The notes below the pieces were generated by a model. It ran no database searches. It saw only the letters and a program-made list of their open reading frames with translations, and was not told where the DNA came from. A DNA stretch of 64,000 nucleotides, from the NCBI RefSeq assembly GCF_900112345.1, contig NZ_FOLB01000006.1, positions 62,001-126,000 on the forward strand. Direction: 5' to 3'. Shown here piece by piece: positions 27,313 to 37,316 of this stretch. Each line of letters starts with the position of its first letter. The stretch's first letter is position 1. The DNA is from Nocardioides terrae (GTDB lineage Bacteria > Actinomycetota > Actinomycetes > Propionibacteriales > Nocardioidaceae). A program made the translations under genes and the position numbers.

Positions 27313-29889
27313 CTAGAGCTGCTCGGGCTGGTAGAAGGGGATCTGCAGCTCCTCGGTCGTCGGGCCCAGGCTGGGCTCGGGCACCGCGGCGGTGATCGTC
27401 GACCCGTCCGGGCGGGTGCCGCCGACCTGCGGGCCCTCGTCCACGTGACCGGAGGCGCGCGGGCCGTGGTGGGCCAGCTCGACGACGAGCGGCTCGTCCT
27501 GGCGGACGACGTACGACGTCCCGCGGATCTTGACCGCCACCGGACCCGGACCCTCCTTGATCAGGAGGGCGATCCGCTCCTCCGTGATCCGGACCTCGAG
27601 CCGCGTCCCGCGCCAGAGCACCTTGAAGCTCAGCGACCCCCATGGCTGCGGCAGCCGCGGGTCGAAGGAGAGGGTGCCGCCGTCGTTCAGGTTCCCGTGG
27701 TCGCGCATCCCGCCGAAGCCGAAGACGAGCGCCGACCAGACGCCGCCCGTGGAGGCGACGTGCATCCCGTCGACGGTGTTGCCGTGCAGGTTCATCAGGT
27801 CGACGTAGAGCGCGTCGTGGAAGTAGCGCAGCGCCGCCTCGTGGTAGCCGACCTCCGCCGCGATGATCGACTGCACCACGGCCGAGAGCGTCGAGTCGCC
27901 GGTGGTGATCGGGTCGTAGTACTCGAAGTCGGCCCGCTTCTCCTCGAGGCTGAAACGGTCGCCCTGGAGGAAGAGGGCGAGCACCACGTCGGCCTGCTTG
28001 AGCACTTGGAACCGGTAGATCACCAGCGGGTGGTAGTGGAGCATCAGCGGCCGCAGCTCCTGCGGTGTGTTGGGGAGGTCCCACACCTCGCGCTCGAGGA
28101 AGAAGTCGTCCTGCGGATGGATACCGAGCCCCTCGTCGAAGGGGATGTGCATGCCCTTGGCGCAGCGTGCCCACTCCTCGACCTCGCCGTCGTCGAGCTT
28201 GAGCCGGGCGCGCATCTGGGCATAGTCGCGCGGGTGCCGCCGGCGGACCAGGTCGACCGCGGCGACGGCCTGCTCGAGGTTGTAGCGGGCCATCACGTTG
28301 GTGAAGAGGTTGTTGTTGACGACGGTCGTGTACTCGTCGGGGCCGGTGACCCCGTGGATGTGGAACGACGGCACGCCGTTGTGGCGCCAGAAGCCGAGGT
28401 CGGCCCACATCCGGGCGGTCTCCACGAGGATGTCGATGCCCTCCCGGATGAGGAAGCCCTGGTCGCCGACGGCCTGGACGTACTTCGTGAGGGCGTAGGC
28501 GATGTCGGCGTCGATGTGGACCTGCGCCGATCCGGCGGCGTAGTAGGCCGAGGCCTCCTCGCCGTTGATGGTGCGCCAGGGGAAGAGCGCGCCGCTCGCC
28601 GCGAGCTCGGCCGCCCGGTCGCGGGCCGCCCCCAGCATCACCGACCGGAAGTGCAGGGTGTTCCGCGCCCGCTGCGGCTGGGTGTAGGTCAGGAACGGGA
28701 TCACGTAGACCTCCGTGTCCCAGAAGTAGTGGCCCTCGTAGCCCGAGCCGGTCACGCCCTTGGCGGGCACGCCGAGGCCGTCGGCGCGCCCGGTCGCCTG
28801 GGCGAGGCTGAAGAGGTTGAACCGGATCGCCTGTTGGAGCGCCGCCGTGGTGGGGTCCTCGTGGACGCCGCCGGCGGCGGTGATCTTGACGTCGGCGGCG
28901 TCCCAGAAGGTCCGGAACCACTCCTCCTGCTCCTCGAGCAGCCGGGCGACACCGATCCGGTGCGCCCGGTCGAGGGTCCGGTCGCACCGGTCGGACAGCT
29001 CGCGGACGGGGACGCCCCGCGACGAGTGGTAGGTGACGACCTTCTCGATCCGGAGCGGCGTGCCCTCGGTCGCGTCGACGCGGAAGACCATCTTGCACTT
29101 GTCGTCCTCGGCCCGGACGACCGTCTCGTAGCTGTCGGTCGTGCTGATCCGGTGGTCGGCCGCGACCGCGAGCGTCATCCCCGAGCGGTTGGTCTGGAAG
29201 CCCAGCATCATCCGCTCCTCGGTCGCGTAGCTCATCCGGGGGAGCAGGACCCGGTCCTCGAAGGCCGCCGCCTTGCGGGGGTCCATGCCGACGCCCTGGG
29301 CTGTCCGGGTCAGGTTGTACTCGTCCTTCCCGTCCTGCCGGTTGAGCAGCTGGGAGGAGATCACGACCGGTGCGTCGCCATGGAGCATCTCCACCTCCAC
29401 GCTGAGCAGGGCGAGGTGGCGCTGGGTCATCGACACCACGCGGGTGGTGTTGATGCGGACGCGCTTGCCGGACGGCGTCCGCCAGATCAGGCTGCGGCGC
29501 AGCATGCCGTCGCGGAAGTCGATGCTGCGCTCGTACTCCTCCAGGTCGGCGGTGCCGAAGGTGAGCGGCTCGTCGTCGACGTAGATCTTCATGACCTTGG
29601 CGTCGGGGACGTTGACGATGGTCTGGCCGGTGCGCGCGAAGCCGAACGCGTTCTCGGCGTGCCGGATCGGCCAGGTCTCGTGGTAGCCGTTGATGAAGGT
29701 GCCGTGGACGAACGCGGGGCGTCCCTCCTCGGGGTTGCCACGCATGCCGAGGTAGCCGTTGCCGACCGCGAAGAGCGTCTCCGTCAGCCCCAGGTCGTCG
29801 GGGTTGTAGCCGGTCTCGACCAGCCGCCACGGGTCGACGGGGAAGCGGCCGCGGTCCATCGGGTCGGGGCCGACGCCCGACATGTTCAT
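27313..29889 (-). CDS. Glycoside hydrolase family 65 disaccharide phosphorylase
   Basis: An 858-residue cytoplasmic enzyme that phosphorolyses an alpha-glucoside (trehalose, maltose or kojibiose) to beta-glucose 1-phosphate and glucose. N-terminal beta-sandwich (about 1-290, with ETLFAVGNGYLGMRGNPEEG), (alpha/alpha)6 barrel (about 340-720) with GVTGPDEYTTVVNNNLFTN in which Glu519 is the general acid, phosphate-binding GNTVDGMHVASTGGVW, and a C-terminal beta domain. The ATG at 29889 overlaps the stop of the beta-phosphoglucomutase gene (ATGA), which is the normal pairing: the mutase turns the product into glucose 6-phosphate. A second start at 29883 is possible. Which disaccharide is used is not clear from sequence. 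Confidence 0.93.
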   Translation of the reverse strand: MNMSGVGPDPMDRGRFPVDPWRLVETGYNPDDLGLTETLFAVGNGYLGMRGNPEEGRPAFVHGTFINGYHETWPIRHAENAFGFARTGQTIVNVPDAKVMKIYVDDEPLTFGTADLEEYERSIDFRDGMLRRSLIWRTPSGKRVRINTTRVVSMTQRHLALLSVEVEMLHGDAPVVISSQLLNRQDGKDEYNLTRTAQGVGMDPRKAAAFEDRVLLPRMSYATEERMMLGFQTNRSGMTLAVAADHRISTTDSYETVVRAEDDKCKMVFRVDATEGTPLRIEKVVTYHSSRGVPVRELSDRCDRTLDRAHRIGVARLLEEQEEWFRTFWDAADVKITAAGGVHEDPTTAALQQAIRFNLFSLAQATGRADGLGVPAKGVTGSGYEGHYFWDTEVYVIPFLTYTQPQRARNTLHFRSVMLGAARDRAAELAASGALFPWRTINGEEASAYYAAGSAQVHIDADIAYALTKYVQAVGDQGFLIREGIDILVETARMWADLGFWRHNGVPSFHIHGVTGPDEYTTVVNNNLFTNVMARYNLEQAVAAVDLVRRRHPRDYAQMRARLKLDDGEVEEWARCAKGMHIPFDEGLGIHPQDDFFLEREVWDLPNTPQELRPLMLHYHPLVIYRFQVLKQADVVLALFLQGDRFSLEEKRADFEYYDPITTGDSTLSAVVQSIIAAEVGYHEAALRYFHDALYVDLMNLHGNTVDGMHVASTGGVWSALVFGFGGMRDHGNLNDGGTLSFDPRLPQPWGSLSFKVLWRGTRLEVRITEERIALLIKEGPGPVAVKIRGTSYVVRQDEPLVVELAHHGPRASGHVDEGPQVGGTRPDGSTITAAVPEPSLGPTTEELQIPFYQPEQL

Positions 29890-30623
29890 CGGTGGGCCCC
29901 CGGCACGAGCTGGGCGAGGTCGGTGACCACGACGTCGGCGCCCGCGTTGACCAGCGCGGTCCGACCCGCACCGCGGTCCACGCCCACGACGAGCCCGAAC
30001 CGGCCGGCGGCACCGGCCGCGACGCCCGACAGCGCATCCTCCAGTACGACGGCGTCGGCGGCTGCGGCACCGAGCGCCTCCGCGGCGTGGAGGAAGGTGT
30101 CCGGGGCAGGCTTGCCGGCCAGCCCGAGCTCGTCGGCGACGGCGCCGTCGACGACCGTCCCGAAGCGGTCGAGCAGCCCGGCGGCCTGGAGCACGTGCCG
30201 GGCGTTGGCCGAGGAGGACACCACCCCGAGGCTGATGCCGACCTCGCGCAGGTGGTCGAGCAGCACGACCGAGCCGGGGTAGGCCTCCACGCCGTCGCGG
30301 TCGAGGACCTTGTTGAAGGCGTCGTTCTTGCGGTTGCCCAGCCCGCGCACGGTCAGCGCGTCGGGCGGGTCGTCGGAGCTGCCCTCGGGCAGCGAGATGC
30401 CGCGGGAGACGAGGAAGTCGCGCACCCCGTCGTAGCGCGGCTTGCCGTCGACGTGGGCGAAGTAGTCCGCATCGGTGTAGGGCGCCTGCTCGGGGTAGTG
30501 CTCGGAGAGATAGTCGTTGAACAGGTCCGACCAGGCGGCCATGTGGACGACCGCGGTCGGAGTGATCACCCCGTCCAGGTCGAAGAGGACGGCGGCGTAC
30601 CGGTTCCAGTCGACGGACTCCAT
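29886..30623 (-). CDS. pgmB: Beta-phosphoglucomutase family HAD hydrolase
   Basis: A 245-residue HAD-IA protein. Motif I FDLDGVIT supplies the phosphorylated Asp and the general acid/base Asp; the cap domain contains GNRKNDAFNKVL, motif II is VVSSSAN, motif III Lys is in LAGKPAPDTFLHAA and motif IV is VVLEDALSGVAAG. It converts beta-glucose 1-phosphate, made by the GH65 enzyme downstream, to glucose 6-phosphate. First gene of a two-gene operon, divergent from the BNR-repeat gene. Confidence 0.9.
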   Translation of the reverse strand: MESVDWNRYAAVLFDLDGVITPTAVVHMAAWSDLFNDYLSEHYPEQAPYTDADYFAHVDGKPRYDGVRDFLVSRGISLPEGSSDDPPDALTVRGLGNRKNDAFNKVLDRDGVEAYPGSVVLLDHLREVGISLGVVSSSANARHVLQAAGLLDRFGTVVDGAVADELGLAGKPAPDTFLHAAEALGAAAADAVVLEDALSGVAAGAAGRFGLVVGVDRGAGRTALVNAGADVVVTDLAQLVPGAHR

Positions 30624-30677
30624 GCCTGCAGGTTATTGCCCTGGCGCGCGCGCGTGCTGCAGGAGCATGGTGATGTC

Positions 30678-31763
30678 ATGGCGACGAGGCTGCTGGTGGG
30701 TACGCGCAAGGGGTTGTGGATCGGGACGTCGGACGACGCTCGTGAGGAGTGGAGCTTCTCGGGTCCCCACCACAACATGGAGGAGATCTACTCCTGCATG
30801 ATCGAGCCGGGCACGGGCCGGATCCTGGCCGGGGCGTCCTCACTCTGGCTGGGCTCGCTGGTCCGGACGAGCGAGGACGGCGGGGAGACCTGGACCGAGG
30901 CTTCGGTCAAGTTCCCCGACGACGTCGACGCGAGTGTCGCCCGGATCTGGCAGCTGATGCCCGGCGCTCCCTCCGATGCGACGGCCGGCCGCACCATCTG
31001 GGCCGGCACGGAGCCGGGAGCGATCTTCCGCTCCACCGACGGCGGCAGGAGCTTCGAGCTCGAGCGCGGGCTGTGGGACCACCCCCACCGGACCGAGTGG
31101 AACGCGGGCTTCGGCGGCCAGGCGTTCCACACCCTCCTGCCGCACCCGACCGACCCGCTATCGCTGACCGCGGCGATCTCCACCGGCGGTGTCTACCAGA
31201 CCCGGGACGGCGGCGTGTCCTGGCAGCCGAGGAACGACGGGCTGCGGGCGATCTTCCTGCCCGAGGGCATGCAGTTCCCGGAGTTCGGCCAGTGCGTGCA
31301 CAAGGTCGCCCGGCACCCCTCCCGGCCCGAGCGGCTCTACCTCCAGAACCACGGCGGCGTGTACCGCTCCGACGACGAGGGCGCCACCTGGAAGTCGATC
31401 GCCGACGGCCTGCCGACCGACTTCGGGTTCGCCATGGTGGTCCACCCGCACGAGCCCGACACGATCTACACGTTCCCGATCGGGGCCGGCGAGAGCCGCT
31501 TCCCGCCCGAGGCGAAGGCGCGGGTGTGGCGCTCGCGGGACGCGGGGGAGACCTGGGAGGCGCTCGACAAGGGCCTGCCCGACCCGTGCTACGTCGCGGT
31601 CATGCGCGACGCGATGTGCGTCGACGACCACGAGCAGGCGGGGGTCTATGTGGGCGCTCGCAACGGCACCGTGTGGGCCTCCAACGACGCCGGTGAGTCA
31701 TGGCGCGAGATCATCAGCGAACTGCCGGACGTCATGGTGGTGCGCGCGGCCGCCCTCAGCTGA
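30678..31763 (+). CDS. BNR/Asp-box repeat beta-propeller protein
   Basis: A 361-residue protein with at least six Asp-box turns of the S/T-x-D-x-G-x-T/S-W type (TSEDGGETW, STDGGRSF, TRDGGVSW, SDDEGATW, SRDAGETW, SNDAGESW), spaced through the whole length, which builds a propeller like those of sialidases and sortilin/photosystem stability factors. The catalytic Arg triad and FRIP motif of sialidases are not evident, so enzyme activity is doubtful. No signal peptide is seen, which makes it probably cytoplasmic. Weak ribosome site (GGAG 12 bases upstream). Function unknown. Confidence 0.8.
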   Translation: MATRLLVGTRKGLWIGTSDDAREEWSFSGPHHNMEEIYSCMIEPGTGRILAGASSLWLGSLVRTSEDGGETWTEASVKFPDDVDASVARIWQLMPGAPSDATAGRTIWAGTEPGAIFRSTDGGRSFELERGLWDHPHRTEWNAGFGGQAFHTLLPHPTDPLSLTAAISTGGVYQTRDGGVSWQPRNDGLRAIFLPEGMQFPEFGQCVHKVARHPSRPERLYLQNHGGVYRSDDEGATWKSIADGLPTDFGFAMVVHPHEPDTIYTFPIGAGESRFPPEAKARVWRSRDAGETWEALDKGLPDPCYVAVMRDAMCVDDHEQAGVYVGARNGTVWASNDAGESWREIISELPDVMVVRAAALS

Positions 31764-31801
31764 GCCGTGGACACCGCGCCGGCCGTGGGCGACGCCGACG
31801 C

Positions 31802-31807
31802 TAATCT
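31802..31807 (+). promoter_or_regulatory. Candidate -10 (TAATCT) for ilvD
   Basis: TAATCT ends 6 nt before the ATG at 31814, giving a leaderless or nearly leaderless ilvD transcript. Confidence 0.5.
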
Positions 31808-31813
31808 TTGCCC

Positions 31814-33511
31814 ATGAGCGAGACCTCCGAGCCCCGTGAAGTCGACATCAAGCCGCGCTCGCGCGCGGTGACCGACGGCCTGGAGGCCACCGCAGCGCGA
31901 GGGATGCTCCGCGCGGTGGGCCTCGGGGACGACGATTTCGCCAAGCCGCAGGTCGGCGTCGCCTCGTCCTGGAACGAGATCACCCCCTGCAACCTCTCCC
32001 TCGACCGGCTGGCGAAGGCCGTCAAGAACGGCGTCCACGCCGCCGGCGGCTACCCGCTGGAGTTCGGCACCATCTCGGTCTCCGACGGCATCTCGATGGG
32101 CCACGAGGGCATGCACTTCTCGCTGGTCTCCCGCGAGGTGATCGCCGACTCCGTCGAGGTCGTGATGAGCGCCGAGCGGCTCGACGGCTCGGTGCTGCTC
32201 GCCGGCTGCGACAAGTCGCTCCCCGGGATGCTGATGGCCGCCGCCCGCCTCGACCTGGCCTCGGTGTTCCTGTACGCCGGCTCGACCATGCCCGGACAGG
32301 TCGACGGCCGTGACGTCACGATCATCGACGCCTTCGAGGCGGTCGGTGCCTGTCTCGCGGGGAAGATGAGCCGCGACGAGGTCACCCGCATCGAGAAGGC
32401 GATCTGCCCCGGCGAGGGCGCCTGCGGCGGCATGTACACCGCCAACACCATGGCCGCGGTCGGTGAGGCGCTCGGCATGTCCCTGCCCGGCTCCGCCGCC
32501 CCGCCGGCCGTCGACCGCCGTCGCGACGGCTTCGCGCACCGCTCGGGAGAGGCCGTCGTCAACCTGCTCCGTCAGGGCATCACCGCGCGCCAGATCCTCA
32601 CGAAGGAGGCGTTCGAGAACGCCATCACGGTCGTCATGGCGCTGGGCGGCTCCACGAACGCCGTCCTCCACCTGCTGGCCATCGCCAACGAGGCCGAGGT
32701 CGACCTGACCCTCGACGACTTCACCCGGATCGGTGCGAAGGTGCCGCACCTGGCCGACCTGAAGCCCTACGGCAAGTACGTCATGAACGACGTCGACAAG
32801 ATCGGCGGCATCCCCGTCGTCATGAAGGCGCTTCTCGACGCCGGCCTGCTGCACGGCGACACGCTGACCGTGACGGGCAGGACGATGGCGGAGAACCTCG
32901 CCGAGCTCGCGCCGCCGGCTGTCGACGACGAGGTGATCCACTCCTTCGAGCGGCCCATCCACGCGACCGGCGGCCTCACCATCCTCAAGGGCACGCTCGC
33001 GCCCGAGGGCGCTGTCGTCAAGACGGCCGGCTTCGACGACACCGTCTTCCGCGGCACCGCTCGCGTCTTCGACGGCGAGCGCGCCGCGATGGACGCCCTC
33101 GAGCAGGGCCGGATCGTCGCCGGCGACGTCGTCGTCATCCGCTACGAGGGCCCCAAGGGCGGCCCGGGCATGCGCGAGATGCTCGCCATCACCGGCGCCA
33201 TCAAGGGCGCCGGCCTCGGCAAGGACGTGCTGCTCATCACCGACGGCCGCTTCTCCGGCGGCACCACCGGGCTGTGCGTCGGCCACATCGCGCCCGAGGC
33301 GGTCGACGCCGGGCCGATCGCCTTCGTCCGCGACGGCGACCCGATCGTCCTCGACGTGCTCAACCAGCGTCTCGACCTCGAGGTCGGCGAGGACGAGATC
33401 GAGCAGCGCAAGGCCGGTTGGGAGCCGCTGCCGCCGAGATACACCCGTGGCGTGCTCGGGAAGTACGCCAAGACGGTGAAGTCGGCCGCCCTCGGCGCCG
33501 TCACCAGCTGA
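31814..33511 (+). CDS. ilvD: Dihydroxy-acid dehydratase
   Basis: A 565-residue iron-sulfur enzyme of valine and isoleucine synthesis, dehydrating 2,3-dihydroxy-acids to 2-keto-acids. Cluster cysteines appear in [27 protein letters not shown] and [17 protein letters not shown]; further family motifs are [17 protein letters not shown] and [17 protein letters not shown]. Full length. It lies apart from ilvBNC but in the same 20-kb branched-chain region. A TTG six bases earlier is in frame but would remove the spacing to the -10. Confidence 0.97.
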   Translation: MSETSEPREVDIKPRSRAVTDGLEATAARGMLRAVGLGDDDFAKPQVGVASSWNEITPCNLSLDRLAKAVKNGVHAAGGYPLEFGTISVSDGISMGHEGMHFSLVSREVIADSVEVVMSAERLDGSVLLAGCDKSLPGMLMAAARLDLASVFLYAGSTMPGQVDGRDVTIIDAFEAVGACLAGKMSRDEVTRIEKAICPGEGACGGMYTANTMAAVGEALGMSLPGSAAPPAVDRRRDGFAHRSGEAVVNLLRQGITARQILTKEAFENAITVVMALGGSTNAVLHLLAIANEAEVDLTLDDFTRIGAKVPHLADLKPYGKYVMNDVDKIGGIPVVMKALLDAGLLHGDTLTVTGRTMAENLAELAPPAVDDEVIHSFERPIHATGGLTILKGTLAPEGAVVKTAGFDDTVFRGTARVFDGERAAMDALEQGRIVAGDVVVIRYEGPKGGPGMREMLAITGAIKGAGLGKDVLLITDGRFSGGTTGLCVGHIAPEAVDAGPIAFVRDGDPIVLDVLNQRLDLEVGEDEIEQRKAGWEPLPPRYTRGVLGKYAKTVKSAALGAVTS

Positions 33512-33515
33512 CCAC

Positions 33516-34517
33516 GTGCTGAGGGGACGCCGACTCGGGCACCTCGCCACCGCCGCGCCGGTCCTGACCGGCCTGGTGCTGGTCGCTGCCCTGGTCACCG
33601 GTGCCGTCTGGAGCAGTGAGCAGGCAACTGTTCCGACCGGCCGGGGAGCCGAGGGCTCATCGGCGGCCGCGGCACCGGGCGGCCGGTCATCGGCGGCCTC
33701 GGCGACACGGACGGTCGCCGACTCGGCGCCAGCCACGCTGCCCGGCGGCCGCACCCGCGTCTTCGCGGACAACCGCTTCCTCGTCGCCTACTACGGCACC
33801 GCGGGCAGCGGTGCTCTCGGCGTGCTCGGGGAGGGCACACCCGAGCGGATGCAGCGTCGGCTGACGCGGGCGGCCGCCCCGTTCGCGCGACCCGGGCGTC
33901 CGGTCCAGCCGGTCTACGAGCTGATCGTCACGATCGCCGACGCCCACCCGGGCAAGGACGGCGACTACAACCACGACATCAGCCGGCGCCAGGTCCGGTC
34001 CTACATCGACGCCGCGCACCGTCACGATGCCCTCGTCGTGCTCGACGTCCAGCCCGGCAAGGCACGGTTCGACTCCGTCGTACGCCGCTGGGCGTGGGCA
34101 CTGCGCGACCCGTGGGTCGGGCTGGCGCTCGACCCGGAGTGGCGGATGGCGCGCGGCGGCGTGCCCGGTCGTCGCGTCGGCACCGTCGGGGCCGCCGAGG
34201 TCGACCGCGTCTCGGCGATGCTGTCCAGGCTCGTGGCGCGGCACCGGCTGCCGCAGAAGCTCTTCCTCCTCCACCAGTTCCGCCGCGACATGGTCGTCCA
34301 CCCGGAGCGGGTCGTGGCCCGGCCCGGCCTGGCGATGGTGCAGCACGTCGACGGCTTCGGCACCCGCCAGCAGAAGCTCGCGACCTACCGGAACGTCGCC
34401 CGGCCGCGGCAGTTCACCATGGGCTTCAAGCTGTTCTACGACGAGGACGTCCACCGCATGGGCGCCGCCGCCGTCGGCAAGGTGCGGCCGCGCGTCAGGT
34501 TCGTCAGCTTCCAGTGA
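33516..34517 (+). CDS. Secreted or membrane-anchored protein of unknown function
   Basis: A 333-residue protein with an uncleaved or cleavable N-terminal hydrophobic segment (HLATAAPVLTGLVLVAALVTGAVW, about residues 9-32), a Ser/Ala/Gly-rich linker to about 80, and a globular domain (about 80-333) with ADNRFLVAYYGTAGSGALGVLGEG, then VYELIVTIADAHPGKDGDYNHDIS, then DALVVLDVQPGK and PWVGLALDPEWRM. The alternation of strands ending in acidic residues suggests a TIM-barrel hydrolase-like fold, but no family was recognised. Start GTG at 33516, 4 bp after the ilvD stop; it is probably transcribed with ilvD although a functional link is not apparent. Confidence 0.72.
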   Translation: MLRGRRLGHLATAAPVLTGLVLVAALVTGAVWSSEQATVPTGRGAEGSSAAAAPGGRSSAASATRTVADSAPATLPGGRTRVFADNRFLVAYYGTAGSGALGVLGEGTPERMQRRLTRAAAPFARPGRPVQPVYELIVTIADAHPGKDGDYNHDISRRQVRSYIDAAHRHDALVVLDVQPGKARFDSVVRRWAWALRDPWVGLALDPEWRMARGGVPGRRVGTVGAAEVDRVSAMLSRLVARHRLPQKLFLLHQFRRDMVVHPERVVARPGLAMVQHVDGFGTRQQKLATYRNVARPRQFTMGFKLFYDEDVHRMGAAAVGKVRPRVRFVSFQ

Positions 34518-34527
34518 GGGCAACGGG

Positions 34528-35538
34528 ATGGCCATGGGTCTGCTGCGCCGGCTGCTGACGCTCGGTCCTCACGCGGGCGCCCACCGGATCGCCCTGCGCT
34601 CGGCCGTCTCCGTCCTCGTGCCGCTCCTGGTCCTGTGGACGTCCGACCACCTGGCGTGGTCGATCTACGCCGTGTTCGGTGCCTTCACCTCGCTCTACGG
34701 CCGGGATCGCACCGACCGCGCCCGGCTCTCCCTGCAGGTCGAGGCCGGGATCACGCAGGTGGCCGTCGTGACGCTCGGCGTGCTGGTCGGGCTCAGCGAC
34801 CAGCGGGCCTGGCTGTCGGTGCCGTTCGCCGCCGCGGTGGCGGTGGGGGCCTCCTACGAGTCGACCCGTCGTGGCTGGCACCCGCCCGGCTCGCTCTTCC
34901 AGGTCTTCGCCTTCGCCGCCGTCGCCTCGGCGCCGGCCACGTCCGCCGACGTCGCGCCGGCGATCCTGGTCTCGGCCGCGACCGCGCTGTTCGCGGTGCT
35001 CGTCGGGATGGCCGGCCCGGCCGTTCGCCGGGTGCGGTCCGCGACGCCGCTCGCGCCCGCCCAGCCGATCGGCGGCGCGGTCGAGGGCGTGACCCGCTAT
35101 GCGCTGCAGTCCGGCGCCGGTGTGCTCATCGCGGGGACGATCGCCACCTCGGCGGGGATCGGCCGGCCCTACTGGGCGATGGTGTCGGCCGTCGTACCCC
35201 TCGTGGCGCGGGACCTGACGACCCAGGTCACCCGCGGCCTGCACCGCGTGGTCGGGACGGGCCTCGGCCTGCTCGTCGGGTGGGCCTTCTTCGCGCTCGA
35301 CGTCCGCGGTCTCGGCCTCGTCGTGCTCGTCGCCGTGCTCCAGGCGGGCGCCGAGCTGCTCGTCGGCCGCAACTACGCGCTGGCGCTCGTCCTGGTGACG
35401 CCGCTGGCGCTGCTGATGGTCCACCTCGTCGCGCCCGTGCCGACCGGCGAGCTGCTTCGCGACCGGGGCGTCGAGACGGTGATCGGGGTGGTCGTGGGCA
35501 TCGCCGTCGGCTACCTGAGCCGACCGCGCACGAGCTAG
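34528..35538 (+). CDS. FUSC family membrane protein (aromatic acid exporter-like)
   Basis: A 336-residue membrane protein with two repeated blocks of about five short helices (residues 15-165 and 190-330), each starting with the alternation typical of FUSC domains (HLAWSIYAVFGAFTSLYGRDRTDRARLSLQ and RPYWAMVSAVVPLVARDLTTQVTRGLHRVVGTGLG). Members export fusaric acid or hydroxybenzoates or have unknown cargo. ATG at 34528, with an alternative at 34534. Its stop codon is shared in opposite orientation (CTAG) with the convergent permease. Confidence 0.82.
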   Translation: MAMGLLRRLLTLGPHAGAHRIALRSAVSVLVPLLVLWTSDHLAWSIYAVFGAFTSLYGRDRTDRARLSLQVEAGITQVAVVTLGVLVGLSDQRAWLSVPFAAAVAVGASYESTRRGWHPPGSLFQVFAFAAVASAPATSADVAPAILVSAATALFAVLVGMAGPAVRRVRSATPLAPAQPIGGAVEGVTRYALQSGAGVLIAGTIATSAGIGRPYWAMVSAVVPLVARDLTTQVTRGLHRVVGTGLGLLVGWAFFALDVRGLGLVVLVAVLQAGAELLVGRNYALALVLVTPLALLMVHLVAPVPTGELLRDRGVETVIGVVVGIAVGYLSRPRTS

Positions 35539-37223
35539 CCGAGCTCCGCGTCCTCGACGCGGGCCTCCTCCTCGGTGGCCTCGATGTGCCGGGCGGCCTC
35601 CTCCGGGCTGAGCCGGAAGCGGTAGGCCAGCACGTAGACGATGATCGAGAGCAGGCCCATCAGGCCCGCCGACCACTCGAAGTTGAGCATGCCGCGGTTG
35701 CCGGCCCCCGGGTCGGGGAAGCTGCCGAGGTAGGAGATCACGGTGACACCGATGAGCCACGGGAACACCCACGCCGCACCTGAGGACAGGGCCAGGTCGG
35801 GGAGGTGCACCTGGCCGGTCAGGACGAAGATGCCGAGCAGCGCGAAGCCGATCAGCACCGCCACCATCAGCTTCCAGTCGACGTCCCAGCCCGACCAGTA
35901 GACGATCATGTTCGACGCCCAGAACGCCAGCACCGGGATGACGTGGCCACCCGGCAGGCGGAAGGGGCGCTCCCGGTCGGGCTGCTGCTTGCGCATGGCC
36001 GCGAGCACCAGGGGACCCGATGCGAAGGACATCACCGTCGCCGAGGAGATGAACCCCACCAGCTGTTGCCAGCTCGGGAAGGGCAGGAAGACGACCAGGC
36101 CGACGACGAACGTCACGATCAGGCTGATCATCGGGACACCCCGATCGGTGGTCCGTGCCAGGGCTCGAGGCGCGTTCCCGTTGCGCGCCATCGCGTAGGA
36201 GATGCGTGAGGTGATCGTGGTGTAGATCAGACCCGTGTCACCGGGGGAGACGATCGCGTCGATGTAGAGCAGCACGGCCAGCCATCCGAGCCCGAGCAGC
36301 GTCGCGACTGCCGCGAGGGGGCCGAAGTCGTCGTCGAAGGAGAGGTTCGACCAGCCGTGGGAGAGCAGGCCCGGCTTGAGGGCGCCGATGAACGCGACCT
36401 GCAGCAGCACGTAGATGACACCCGTGATGAGCACCGAGCCGATCACAGCGATCGGCACGTTGCGACGGGGGTTGTCGGTCTCGCCGGCCAGCTCGATGCC
36501 CTGGCGGAAGCCGAGGAAGCTGAACACGATCCCGCCGGTCGCGATGGCACTGAAGATGCCGTGGACGCCGGACGGCGCGAAGCCCTCGGAGTGGAAGTTG
36601 CTGCCGTGGAACGCGGTGACGAGGAACGCGACGACCACGACGCTGATGATCAACAGCTTCCAGGCAACCAGCACATTGTTGAGCCGCGCGAACCAGCGGA
36701 TGCCGAAGTAGTTGACGACCACGAACAGCGCCATCAGGACCACCGCGGCGACGTAGCCGATGGCGGTGAGCGTGTGGACGGTGACCTCGCTGTCGGTGCC
36801 GCAGCCGGACACGCAGTGCGGCTTGGTGAAGTCGGCGTACTTCGTGGCGTACTGCAGCGCGCCCAGCACCTCGATCGGCGCGGTCGTCGCCACGGCCACC
36901 CACGTGATCCACCCGGAGGTGTAGCTCGCGAACGAGCCGAAGGAAAGGTGCGGGTAGCGGACGACGCCGCCGGAAAGGGGGAACATCGTGCCCAGCTCGG
37001 CGTACACCAGGGCGATGAGCAGGATCAGGAAGCCGCCCAGCGCCCAGGAGATGGTGGCGGCCGGTCCGGCCTGGGTCGAGGCGTTCAGCGCGCCGAACAG
37101 CCAGCCCGACCCGATGATCGAGCCCACGCTGGCGAACAGGAGGCCGACGACGCCGACGTGCCTGCGCAGGTTGGGGTGATCCCCGGAGGGATCCTGGTCG
37201 GTGTCATGGGCCACGGACGTCAT
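35535..37223 (-). CDS. APC superfamily amino acid permease
   Basis: A 562-residue permease with about 13-14 helices. The first helix GLLFASVGSIIGSGWLFGALNASTQAGPAA carries the substrate-binding GSG turn, followed by LVYAELGTMFPLSGGVVRYPHLSFGSFASYTSGW on helix 3. Overall it resembles the aspartate:proton symporter YveA group. An extracellular loop holds a Cys pair (CVSGCG). Start ATG at 37223 with a GGA site; the longer frame to 37547 is not supported. It is convergent with the FUSC gene, sharing stop codon bases. Confidence 0.88.
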   Translation of the reverse strand: MTSVAHDTDQDPSGDHPNLRRHVGVVGLLFASVGSIIGSGWLFGALNASTQAGPAATISWALGGFLILLIALVYAELGTMFPLSGGVVRYPHLSFGSFASYTSGWITWVAVATTAPIEVLGALQYATKYADFTKPHCVSGCGTDSEVTVHTLTAIGYVAAVVLMALFVVVNYFGIRWFARLNNVLVAWKLLIISVVVVAFLVTAFHGSNFHSEGFAPSGVHGIFSAIATGGIVFSFLGFRQGIELAGETDNPRRNVPIAVIGSVLITGVIYVLLQVAFIGALKPGLLSHGWSNLSFDDDFGPLAAVATLLGLGWLAVLLYIDAIVSPGDTGLIYTTITSRISYAMARNGNAPRALARTTDRGVPMISLIVTFVVGLVVFLPFPSWQQLVGFISSATVMSFASGPLVLAAMRKQQPDRERPFRLPGGHVIPVLAFWASNMIVYWSGWDVDWKLMVAVLIGFALLGIFVLTGQVHLPDLALSSGAAWVFPWLIGVTVISYLGSFPDPGAGNRGMLNFEWSAGLMGLLSIIVYVLAYRFRLSPEEAARHIEATEEEARVEDAELG

Positions 37224-37303
37224 GGCATCCTTCCCGTCGCGACATGCGGCAGCTCCAACGGCTGGCCGTCGATGCCGGTCCTTTACCCACCCCCGCCTGC
37301 GGC

Positions 37304-37309
37304 TATGTT
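37304..37309 (+). promoter_or_regulatory. Candidate -10 (TATGTT) for GNAT gene
   Basis: TATGTT ends 7 nt before the GTG at 37317, the same spacing as other leaderless genes of the window. Confidence 0.4.
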
Positions 37310-37316
37310 CGGCGCC

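Noticed and set aside
27055..30282. A plus-strand open frame of 1075 codons covering the GH65 and pgmB genes
   Set aside because: The minus strand encodes two clear full-length enzymes with intact motifs; the plus frame is an antisense shadow.
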